DNA of 64,000 nucleotides from contig NZ_CP095187.1 of assembly GCF_022965755.1 (NCBI RefSeq), positions 930,001 through 994,000 on the forward strand, read 5' to 3'. Positions 40,008 through 48,586 of the stretch are shown in pieces (the first letter of the stretch is position 1; every line of letters starts with the position of its first letter). A program made the translations under genes and the position numbers. The DNA comes from Pseudoxanthomonas sp. F37 (GTDB lineage: Bacteria; Pseudomonadota; Gammaproteobacteria; Xanthomonadales; Xanthomonadaceae). The notes beneath the pieces were generated by a model. The model was not told where the DNA came from. It searched no databases and was given only the letters and a program-made list of their open reading frames with translations.

Positions 40008-41118
40008 GCGCAGGCGCCACCCGATTCAATATGTGCATATAGGCCGCCATGGCCTTCTCCAGAGTGAAGTCGCGTGCTCGTGCGCGCAGCCGGTTGGGGT
40101 CCACGCGCGGCCATCCCGAAATGGCTTCCTCCATCGCCTGTGCGAGCGCAGACGCATCTCCGCACGGGACAAGTCGTCCATAGGCGCCGCCGTCCAGGAT
40201 CTCCGCCGGCCCATTCGGGCAATCGGTAGCGATTACCTGCACGCCGCAGGCCATTGCTTCCACAAGCACATTGCCGAAGCCCTCGAAATCGGAGCACAAC
40301 ACAAGGGCCTTGCTGCGGCTGATGAATGGATAGACGTTCGATACGTGCCCCACAAGCCGCACGCGGGCTTCAAGGCCATGTTCCCGGACCCGCGAGTGGA
40401 CTTCCGCCGTGCATGGCCCGTCGCCCACAATGAGCAGGCGGGTCGAACGGTCAGGCATTCGCTGAAAGGCCTCCAGCAGCAGGTCGGGTCGCTTCTCGGG
40501 GGCCAATCGCCCGGCGAACACTAGCGTCGGCGCATTGTTGTCCGGCCATGGCCATTCGGCGTGCTCGTTGATCAGAGCGTCCAGTTCCGGCAACACAATG
40601 GGGTTGTGGATGACATCGATCTGACTGGGCAATAGGCCAAGCTCCGTCTGCATGTCCTTCGAGAGCGCTGCGGAGACCGCAATGACCGCATCGGCCTTGG
40701 GAAGCAGTCGGCGCATTCCAGCGCGAAGAAGCTCAAGCTTCAGTCTGGTGGGCCCTGCAGCCGCAAGCCGGGGCGCCGACAGCGATAGATGCTGGCTCGC
40801 AACGACGCGGGTGCGTCCTAGGCCCATGTCGCGGAGAAGCAGGGTCAGGCATGCGACATCGTTGGCCGACGTGATGATGACATCAGGCGCCCGCTTGCTC
40901 CACTGTCGGCGGAGGGTCAAGGGAAAGAACAGCTTTGTCCCCGCGGCAAGCTCGGTCACGGGGATGCCCTCCAGCAGCTGTGGGCGAGGGTCGAGTTCCA
41001 ACCGCCCGATGACGAACTCGATATCCACCCCAAGAAGCTTCAGAGAGTTGGCCAGGTTGATCTGGACACGCTCCAATCCCCCATTGGCAAAGCGGCTTAG
41101 CAGAAGCCAGACCTTCAT
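39988..41118 (-). CDS. Glycosyltransferase family 4 (second in the island)
   Basis: This 376-residue GT-B enzyme begins MKVWLLLSRFANGGLERVQINLA, the GGLERV-like acceptor loop, and has FAGRLAPEKRPDLLLEAF (about residues 198-215) and an E-x7-E donor motif in SDFEGFGNVLVEAMACGVQVIATD (about 277-300). Similar to GalNAc- or Gal-transferring GT4 enzymes of lipopolysaccharide or capsule pathways by pattern, but the sugar is not assignable. It is the last gene of a minus-strand trio with the two methyltransferases. Confidence 0.85.
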   Translation of the reverse strand: MKVWLLLSRFANGGLERVQINLANSLKLLGVDIEFVIGRLELDPRPQLLEGIPVTELAAGTKLFFPLTLRRQWSKRAPDVIITSANDVACLTLLLRDMGLGRTRVVASQHLSLSAPRLAAAGPTRLKLELLRAGMRRLLPKADAVIAVSAALSKDMQTELGLLPSQIDVIHNPIVLPELDALINEHAEWPWPDNNAPTLVFAGRLAPEKRPDLLLEAFQRMPDRSTRLLIVGDGPCTAEVHSRVREHGLEARVRLVGHVSNVYPFISRSKALVLCSDFEGFGNVLVEAMACGVQVIATDCPNGPAEILDGGAYGRLVPCGDASALAQAMEEAISGWPRVDPNRLRARARDFTLEKAMAAYMHILNRVAPALTSARG

Positions 41119-41124
41119 CGGCGT

Positions 41125-41994
41125 TCAGTGTCGGGGCGCAAGGCAGAGTACGTTCTGGAAAGGCTTCAAGGTGGCGACCGTCAAGGGGCGCAGATGGCCT
41201 TGTGCTGCTATTGTGTAGAACTCGTAACCCAGCGCCGACAGCAAGTCGAGGATATCCTCCGGCCGGTATCCCGCTCGTCGCGCGGACACAGATTGGACTT
41301 CGACGATGAGGACGGGCCGATGCTGGCGGAGTAAGGATTCAGCTCCGCGCAGGCAGGCCAGCTCGCCGCCTTCAATATCGATCTTGATGAAGTCGACACG
41401 CTCAAACTCCGATCCCGACAGGAGTGCGTCCAGACGCCCGAGCTGTATGGTCTGCAACGCGGCGTTTCTCGAAGGTTCGCCGAACAGGCTACCCAGGCCT
41501 TGATGTTCATCGTGGGCCTCACCCTGTCCGCACGAGTCGTAGATGAGGGCGGTGCCGTCTTGGTCCGACAGGCCCATCCGTACAACGCGCACGTGCCGCA
41601 GACCGTTGCGATCCACATGCTCCTGCAGCCGGTCCGCCAAGGCATCGATGGGCTCAAACGCCAGGACACGGCCTTGCGGACCCACGATTTTCGCCGCAAT
41701 CAGGGAGATTTCCCCTATATTTGCGCCTACGTCCACAAACGTCATGCCGGGACGCAGCCATTGCTTGATCACCTGGATCACGTCTTGGCTGTAGTAGCCC
41801 ATCCAGAAAATACGCCGCTGCATATGCTCCGACAGCGACAGATCCATCGACAGGTCGCCGTCGAAGTCATCGATGCGTTCGATGCCTCTGGCGTGTCGGT
41901 ACAGCCGCCTGGCCAGCGAACGCGGCCACGGGAAGCGGCCGCTGAAAGAAAGCGCATTGGCCAACGCTCGCACATGCCGTGCGCTCCTGCTCAT
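41125..41994 (-). CDS. FkbM family methyltransferase
   Basis: A 289-residue SAM-dependent methyltransferase of the FkbM type, often found methylating sugars in surface-glycan clusters. SAM motif FVDVGANIGEISLIAAKIVG lies near residues 86-105, followed by VLAFEPIDAL and the DFIKIDIEGGELACLRGAE signature (about 203-221). The ATG at 41994 overlaps the stop of the upstream methyltransferase gene (ATGA), which is why it is preferred to in-frame starts at 42084 or 42033. It lies 6 bp upstream of the GT4 gene. Confidence 0.87.
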   Translation of the reverse strand: MSRSARHVRALANALSFSGRFPWPRSLARRLYRHARGIERIDDFDGDLSMDLSLSEHMQRRIFWMGYYSQDVIQVIKQWLRPGMTFVDVGANIGEISLIAAKIVGPQGRVLAFEPIDALADRLQEHVDRNGLRHVRVVRMGLSDQDGTALIYDSCGQGEAHDEHQGLGSLFGEPSRNAALQTIQLGRLDALLSGSEFERVDFIKIDIEGGELACLRGAESLLRQHRPVLIVEVQSVSARRAGYRPEDILDLLSALGYEFYTIAAQGHLRPLTVATLKPFQNVLCLAPRH

Positions 41995-42776
41995 GCTCCG
42001 GCCCCGCAACGGTCGAGTACGTACAGATTGCATGACGGGCGCAGCCAGCGGGCCAAGCGAACCCGGGTATCTACAGAGAGCCAAGGTCCGGCTGAATTGC
42101 TCATCGTGTAGAAGAGCTGGTTACTATCGATCATTCGTACCTTGAACCCATTGCGTGCAAATGCGGAGCTCCACCATCGGGTGGAAAGGTAGTAGATCTC
42201 AGTAAGTGCGTTGCCTCGCTCGCCGTGCCGGGTGGGGAAAAGCGTTGCCAGCCATTCGCTTAGGCCTTCCGGGGTTCTGGGGGAAACATCCTGTGTCGGG
42301 ATGGCGCCCCTCTCGCCCGCCGTGAATTTGTCCGCCAACCTTCGGAAGAGCCACAGATAATGTGCGGGGAGGGTCCATAGCCGGCACGCGCTGCTCGGGA
42401 TGAGGTGGATGGCAATGCCCCCAGACTTCAGCACGCGGTGTGTTTCCTTAAGGACGCGATCAATCTCGGCTACATGTTCCAGCACGTTGGACGAGAAGAC
42501 CACGTCGAAGGTTCCGTGCTCAAAAGGAAGGTTTACCCCGTCGTATTCGATGACTGGATGTATGCGCACGCCAGCGTAGTGACTGCTGGGAAGATCCACC
42601 GCGGTGACCTGGTAGCCCGCGTCGGCCAGCATCCTGGCTTGCTGGCCGGTCCCCGCGCCGAGTTCCAGTACGTGCGGTTTGGTTAGGGCCTCAATACTGG
42701 GAAAGAACGCCATCGCCTGCGCCAGCTCATGCGCTCGCAGGACTTCGATGTTCCTCAGGTGGCGTTCGTTGGGCAT
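41991..42776 (-). CDS. Class I SAM-dependent methyltransferase in the glycan island
   Basis: This 261-residue protein carries the Rossmann SAM motif VLELGAGTGQQARMLADAGY (about residues 36-55), VTAVDLP and VVFSSNVLEHVAEID (about 91-105). A C-terminal region with WLFRRLADK and TEIYYLSTRWW is specific. First gene of the minus-strand trio. No obvious paralogue in the window apart from the enzyme at 57757. Acceptor unknown; sugar or lipid-linked glycan is likely from context. Confidence 0.82.
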   Translation of the reverse strand: MPNERHLRNIEVLRAHELAQAMAFFPSIEALTKPHVLELGAGTGQQARMLADAGYQVTAVDLPSSHYAGVRIHPVIEYDGVNLPFEHGTFDVVFSSNVLEHVAEIDRVLKETHRVLKSGGIAIHLIPSSACRLWTLPAHYLWLFRRLADKFTAGERGAIPTQDVSPRTPEGLSEWLATLFPTRHGERGNALTEIYYLSTRWWSSAFARNGFKVRMIDSNQLFYTMSNSAGPWLSVDTRVRLARWLRPSCNLYVLDRCGAGA

Positions 42777-42878
42777 GGCATGGCTGGCTGTGCGCTGGAC
42801 GCGAATCTGGATAATCTAGCGCCGAAGGGCTCCATGTACTAGGCGGTGGCCAGGGGCAAGGCAAAGGGGCGGCTGTTC

Positions 42879-43973
42879 GTGAAGATCCTGGTCTTATGCA
42901 AGCGTCAATACACCAACAAGGACGTCCTTGACGATAGGTACGGCAGGCTCTTCGAGTTGCCCGAAGGCCTAGCTCGTCTCGGCCATGAAGTTGTGGCGGC
43001 CACATTGAGCTATCGGCCGCGCGGGCCAGCGCGCTTTGTTTCCGATGCAGGTGTTCGATGGCACTCCCGCGACGCACGGCCCTTGGTACATTGGGGCCTG
43101 GATGGATGGCTGGACAAGGTGTGCGGGGCTTGGCGGCCGGACATTGTATGGGCCAGTTCCGACATGTGGTGCGTGCTGGTGACTTCCCGATGGGCTAGCC
43201 CCCGGAGTATTCCTTACGTTGCAGACCTGTATGACAACTATGAGAGTTTCGGCCTTTCCAGATGGCCGGGGCTGCGGCATCGATTTATGGGGGCATGCCG
43301 GCAGGCCAGCGCTCTGACCGTTGTCGGTCGCGCGCTGGGGGAATATGTGGCGCGGGCGTACCGACCGGCAGGCGGTGTCCATGCAGTCGTCAACGGCGTC
43401 CCTCGCGAACTGTTCCGTCCACAATCCCGTATGGAGGCGCGTGCCATGCTCGGCCTCCCCCAGGGCGTCCCGATCATTGGAACAGCGGGTGCACTGGCTC
43501 AGGACCGTGGCATTGCCGATCTCTTTGAAGCCTTTTCCCTCATCGCGAGCCAACGGGGCGATGCGCTGCTCGCCGTGGCGGGCGCTCGGGATGCCGCGTC
43601 GCGCCATCTGGGCCACCCAAGAATGGTCGATTTCGGCACTTTGCCGCAAACGCGAATACCAACGCTGCTGGCAGCCCTCGACGTGGGTGTCGTGTGCAAC
43701 CGGGATACGGCGTTTGGCCGATACTGCTTCCCCTTGAAGCTGCACGAAATGCTTGGGGTAGGGATACCGGTCGTGGCGGCCGCTTTAGGTGATGTGGAGG
43801 CGCTGTTGTCTGCACACCCGGCCTGCTTGTACCCGGCGGGGGATGTCGTGGCGCTGGCCGATCGGTTGGAGCAGCAACTGGTCACGCCTCATGCTCCGGT
43901 AATCCCGGTACCCGATTGGAGCGACAGCGCAGCCGTACTGGAAGCCGTGCTAGGGTCCGTAGAAAAGACCTGA
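42879..43973 (+). CDS. Glycosyltransferase family 4 (third in the island)
   Basis: A 364-residue GT4-like enzyme starting MKILVLCKRQYTNKDVLDDRYGRLFELP (first 20 residues are MKILVLCKRQYTNKDVLDDR), with GTAGALAQDRGIADLFEAF as the donor-domain loop (about 205-223) and a short E-containing segment LHEMLGVGIPVVA. The canonical EGFG is replaced by YCFPLKLHEML. GTG 42879 follows AAAGGGG at a proper distance; GTG 42846 is an alternative. It is isolated on the plus strand, divergent from the methyltransferases and convergent with the GT-C gene. Confidence 0.82.
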   Translation: MKILVLCKRQYTNKDVLDDRYGRLFELPEGLARLGHEVVAATLSYRPRGPARFVSDAGVRWHSRDARPLVHWGLDGWLDKVCGAWRPDIVWASSDMWCVLVTSRWASPRSIPYVADLYDNYESFGLSRWPGLRHRFMGACRQASALTVVGRALGEYVARAYRPAGGVHAVVNGVPRELFRPQSRMEARAMLGLPQGVPIIGTAGALAQDRGIADLFEAFSLIASQRGDALLAVAGARDAASRHLGHPRMVDFGTLPQTRIPTLLAALDVGVVCNRDTAFGRYCFPLKLHEMLGVGIPVVAAALGDVEALLSAHPACLYPAGDVVALADRLEQQLVTPHAPVIPVPDWSDSAAVLEAVLGSVEKT

Positions 43974-44029
43974 ACGGCATTGCAGAGTTCGGCGTCGCAT
44001 GGAACGCGCCGCGACCGCCTTGGAGCATG

Positions 44030-45976
44030 TCATCTTGTTTCGGTTTGCGTCTCCGCTTGTTCGGAAACTTCCGCCGGGGCGGACGTGTGGATGTCTGGCG
44101 CCTCGTCGAGCAGTGCGCGATATCCTTGGAGGAACTCTCGCGCTTGCACGCCTGCGGCTTCAGGGCGGGCATCCAGTTCGTCCAGCAGATCCAGTGCTTG
44201 CTGGTCTTCCTTCAAGGCGATCAGCGCGGCAACGCGCAGCCCGCCCACGGGAAGTTCCGTACGGCCGGACCGCCATGCGATCTCCGCCTGTTCCAGTGAT
44301 TCCCTCGGAAGTCCCGCTGCGGCGAACAACGTGGAAGCCACGTAGCGCAGCCGGCTCTTGGCGACGTTGCCTTCAGGCAGCGTGGACTGGTCCAGCCACC
44401 GATCCAGAGACCGCGCCATCTGCGCGGGTGACAGGCCCGCGCAGGTCGTCGTGCGGACCACGGTAGAAGCATTGTCGATCGCTTTCGCGAGGTCGGCTTC
44501 AATGGGTTGCGACGGGAATGCGAAGAGGGCGTCAGCCCTGTCGCCGGGTACCCGACGCGCGACCGTGCAATCCAAGGCGGTGAGATTCATCATGCCCATC
44601 TGCCTGGCACCGGTCCGGGGGCTGCGCAGGAGGTGCAGCAAGTGTTGCCGGGCGATGTCGGGACGTGGCGGGCGATGCTCCATAGCAAACTGCGCGATGT
44701 TTAGGCGCAGCCAGTCCGAGTGCGGATGGTGGCGCAGCGACAGGGCAAGCATGTTGCCCAGATCCTGCCAGACTAGGGCACGGGCGTGCGTTGCGACCGC
44801 CATCGCGAAGACCAGCAGTAGGATGGCGGCGCCGAACACCTGGCGCGGCCGATGCATGTGGCTGGCGGCGCGCTTCCCCGCCCATGCCGCCAACCCCGCG
44901 ACGGCCCACAAGATGCCGACAGCGGGCAGGTAGTTGCGGTGTTCGAAGTAAATCAGCAGCGGAAAAACGGTGGATTCCAGCAGGTGACCCACAAGGAACA
45001 GGCCGACACCGGCGGCGATCGCTGGTATCCGGTGCCGCCATGCGATCGCCATGGCGATCGCCGCCAGCCATCCCAGCAATGCCGCAGCGGTGCTCGCAGG
45101 TGCTAGAAGGCTGGTGGAGAGTGGGTAGTCGTCCCGAAAGAGGCTCAGTCGAGGACCCCAGGGGGCGAGGATGCTGCCTACGTAGTCCCAAAGGACACGC
45201 AGTTCGGTGAAGGCCCGCTCCTGCAGCGTGAACGACCGGTTGGCATAGCCCCCAACAACGTACTCGGGCTTTACCGCCAATAGCACCAGTGCGATGCCGC
45301 AGGGCAGGGCGATCCCCAGCCACAGGAAGGCGCGCGCCGGCAGCGCGCGGGAAACGCCGGCGCGTGGGGAGAAGTAGACCAGCTCCAGCACGCCGCACAT
45401 GAGCGGCGCTAGCAGGCCGGTTTCCTTGGAGAAAAAGGCGGCCAAGGTGGCCAATGGCATGCCGGCGAACATCCATAGTGCCGCTTTCCGGAGGTGGCCG
45501 TTCTCCAGGTGATCCCTTCCATGCAGATAAGCCAGCAGTGCCAGTAACACGAACGTGGCGCTGAGCATCGCCATTCGCTGCACTGCATACAGCGTGGTGC
45601 TGACGAGTAGTGGATGAAGCATCCACAGTGCGGTGACGGCTAGGGGGGCAGAGAGCGGCCAGGCCGACAACAGAGTGTCCCGGCGGGCAAGGTGTCGGAG
45701 CACCAGGAAGACGAGGATGCCGTTGGTCAGGTGCAGCGCCAGGTTGCCCAGCTTGAAGGCGAACGGCGTGTAGCCGCCCAGCGCCGCGCTCAGAACGAAG
45801 CTGGCCATCGCCAGGGGGCGACCGCCGGGGCCGGAATGGTTGGTGAGGATGACTTCGCGCCACCCGATCAGGCCCGCCTGCCAGCGCTCAACAACGTTGA
45901 GGTTCGCGGCGTCGTCGAACAGCCAGGGTCCATGCAGACCGGGCCAGTAACTCAGTGCGGTCAATATTCCCAGCAC
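44030..45976 (-). CDS. GT-C-like membrane glycosyltransferase with a C-terminal soluble domain, next to pilA
   Basis: This 648-residue protein has about 11 hydrophobic helices (residues about 1-400) and a hydrophilic helical C-terminal domain of about 230 residues resembling TPR-like repeats. The first periplasmic loop holds LFDDAANL (Asp21-Asp22), the paired-acid motif expected for GT-C enzymes such as TMTC, PMT and pilin-modifying TfpW types. The GTG at 45976 lies just after the pilA terminator, so transcription may be a low-level read-through from pilA. I infer pilin or surface glycan transfer from its place; the acceptor is not shown. An O-antigen-ligase or membrane TPR protein role cannot be excluded. 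Confidence 0.6.
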   Translation of the reverse strand: MLGILTALSYWPGLHGPWLFDDAANLNVVERWQAGLIGWREVILTNHSGPGGRPLAMASFVLSAALGGYTPFAFKLGNLALHLTNGILVFLVLRHLARRDTLLSAWPLSAPLAVTALWMLHPLLVSTTLYAVQRMAMLSATFVLLALLAYLHGRDHLENGHLRKAALWMFAGMPLATLAAFFSKETGLLAPLMCGVLELVYFSPRAGVSRALPARAFLWLGIALPCGIALVLLAVKPEYVVGGYANRSFTLQERAFTELRVLWDYVGSILAPWGPRLSLFRDDYPLSTSLLAPASTAAALLGWLAAIAMAIAWRHRIPAIAAGVGLFLVGHLLESTVFPLLIYFEHRNYLPAVGILWAVAGLAAWAGKRAASHMHRPRQVFGAAILLLVFAMAVATHARALVWQDLGNMLALSLRHHPHSDWLRLNIAQFAMEHRPPRPDIARQHLLHLLRSPRTGARQMGMMNLTALDCTVARRVPGDRADALFAFPSQPIEADLAKAIDNASTVVRTTTCAGLSPAQMARSLDRWLDQSTLPEGNVAKSRLRYVASTLFAAAGLPRESLEQAEIAWRSGRTELPVGGLRVAALIALKEDQQALDLLDELDARPEAAGVQAREFLQGYRALLDEAPDIHTSAPAEVSEQAETQTETR

Positions 45977-46006
45977 AAGAAGCGCCAGCCCGGCGCCCCG
46001 GAGGGT

Positions 46007-46036
46007 AAAAAAGGATCCCGCCTTTCGGCGGGATCC
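46007..46036 (-). terminator. Rho-independent terminator of pilA
   Basis: On the minus strand, a perfect 10-bp stem GGATCCCGCC-GAAA-GGCGGGATCC is followed by TTTTTT. It starts 47 bp after the pilA stop and 30 bp before the GT-C gene start, so most pilA transcripts should end here. Confidence 0.93.
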
Positions 46037-46083
46037 GGATGCTGCACTTGCATAGGCGCGCTATGCATGCCTTGCGGTGCTGC

Positions 46084-46497
46084 TTAGTTGCGGCAGCTGG
46101 ACGGGGTGTACTTGGTCGGCAGGCTGCCAGCCGCGCAGACCCAGGTCACGCCAGCCACGGTGGTGTCCGGCGTCAGGTTGATGGTGCCGCCGCCCGGGAC
46201 TTCCGCAGTTTGATAGGTGATGACGATCTGGCCATTGGCGCCGATCGAAATGTCGTTGACGATCGAGGTGGCGGCGAAGGTGTAGCCCGACTGAGCTTCG
46301 GTCGGCCACGCGTTGTTGGAAATCGCGTACTCGGCGACGGCCAGCTTCGGCGAGGCTGCCAGGTTCAGACCTTCCGAGACCTTGGCGCGGACGGTGTAAT
46401 CCTGATAGGCCGGAATCGCGATGGCCAGCAGGATGCCCAGGATGGCGATGACGATCATCAGTTCGATCAGGGTGAAGCCCTGCATGTTCTTCTTCAT
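46084..46497 (-). CDS. pilA: Type IV major pilin PilA (prepilin)
   Basis: A 137-residue type IVa prepilin. The short leader MKKNMQG is cut by PilD after the glycine, exposing [20 protein letters not shown] with Glu5, the classical N-terminal helix. A C-terminal disulphide loop is formed by the Cys in TWVCAAG and the Cys in PSSCRN. The ATG at 46497 has AAAGGGGA close upstream. Its promoter is sigma-54 type (46607-46622) and it ends in a strong terminator. Flanked by the GT-C gene and pilR. The C-terminal loop is the likely variable and, if any, glycosylated part. Confidence 0.96.
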   Translation of the reverse strand: MKKNMQGFTLIELMIVIAILGILLAIAIPAYQDYTVRAKVSEGLNLAASPKLAVAEYAISNNAWPTEAQSGYTFAATSIVNDISIGANGQIVITYQTAEVPGGGTINLTPDTTVAGVTWVCAAGSLPTKYTPSSCRN

Positions 46498-46606
46498 AAC
46501 AATTCCCCTTTCAGGATGTGGCTTGGATGGTAGGGACACACATGCCCCGTGTCCCTAGCGTGGACCGTGGGCGCCGCGTTGACGGCTGCACGTGGCTAGG
46601 TAATGG

Positions 46607-46622
46607 AGCAGGATGTGTGCCA
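46607..46622 (-). promoter_or_regulatory. Sigma-54 (-24/-12) promoter of pilA
   Basis: The minus strand reads TGGCACACATCCTGCT: GG and GC are exactly 10 nt apart, matching TGGCAC-N5-TTGCW closely. It lies about 110 bp upstream of the pilA ATG. PilR, encoded by the next gene, is the expected activator. Confidence 0.85.
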
Positions 46623-46785
46623 ACTTTCAGTGCCTCCGACGGTTCCCCCAAACCTTCCCCGGAATGGAACCCAGACGCCGAAGTCGGGGGCGACTATCGC
46701 ATCATTCGAAGACGTTGTGTATCGGGAAAGGCGGCCATTCCGGGGCGCGATCACAGATTTGACAACACGTCGGCGGCCGCTGGTT

Positions 46786-46840
46786 GCGTCAAAGGACTGA
46801 CGCGAAAACGGCAATGTGACGTTTAATGTCACATTGTGAC
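46786..46840. promoter_or_regulatory. Candidate PilR upstream activating sites
   Basis: Two inverted repeats occur about 165-230 bp upstream of the sigma-54 element: GCGTCA-6-TGACGC (46786-46803) and AATGTGAC-7-GTCACATT (46813-46835), the latter extended by a third GTGAC (46836-46840). The distance fits an enhancer for a sigma-54 activator. PilR sites of the TGTCA type are known in Pseudomonas; assignment here is inference. Otherwise 46498-46954 holds no gene. Confidence 0.55.
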
Positions 46841-46954
46841 GCGGAGGGGCAAGGCGACCGTAGGGCAAGGGGTGTAAGCCATTCCGGGCTATCGTCCAGG
46901 GCCAGTGCGGAGGGACGCGCGACGGTTCTTCGACGCGGGCCGGCGGACCTGCGT

Positions 46955-48355
<1,401 letters not shown>

Positions 48356-48425
48356 GCATTCCCCCTCATGCCCCTGTGCCGGCAGTGTACCGAGTGAATG
48401 TGAAACATGGTAGGCGAGGGGCCGG

Positions 48426-48567
48426 TGTCCATGACCTTGCCGGAGCGCCTGTAGGAGCGGGCCATTGTCCATGACATTGCCGGAGCACCTGTAGGAGCGG
48501 GCCATGCCCGCGATGCTTTTCCCGGACGGCCTCCCGGCAAAAGCATCGCGCCCATGGGCGCTCCTAC
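48426..48567. repeat. 40-bp tandem duplication and REP pair between pilR and pilS
   Basis: A 40-bp unit starting TGTCCATGAC occurs twice (48426-48465 and 48466-48505), each carrying GTAGGAGCGGGCCAT. The second copy continues into a full REP (GTAGGAGCGGGCCATGCCCG) facing a reverse REP ending GGGCGCTCCTAC at 48567. The first copy is truncated after GGGCCAT, showing partial duplication. Confidence 0.85.
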
Positions 48568-48586
48568 AAAAACCGCGTGTGCACGG

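Noticed and set aside
46500-46539. Longer pilA start 14 codons upstream
   Set aside because: It would add a non-leader extension before the PilD-type leader MKKNMQG, and it lacks the AAAGGGGA site that precedes ATG 46497.
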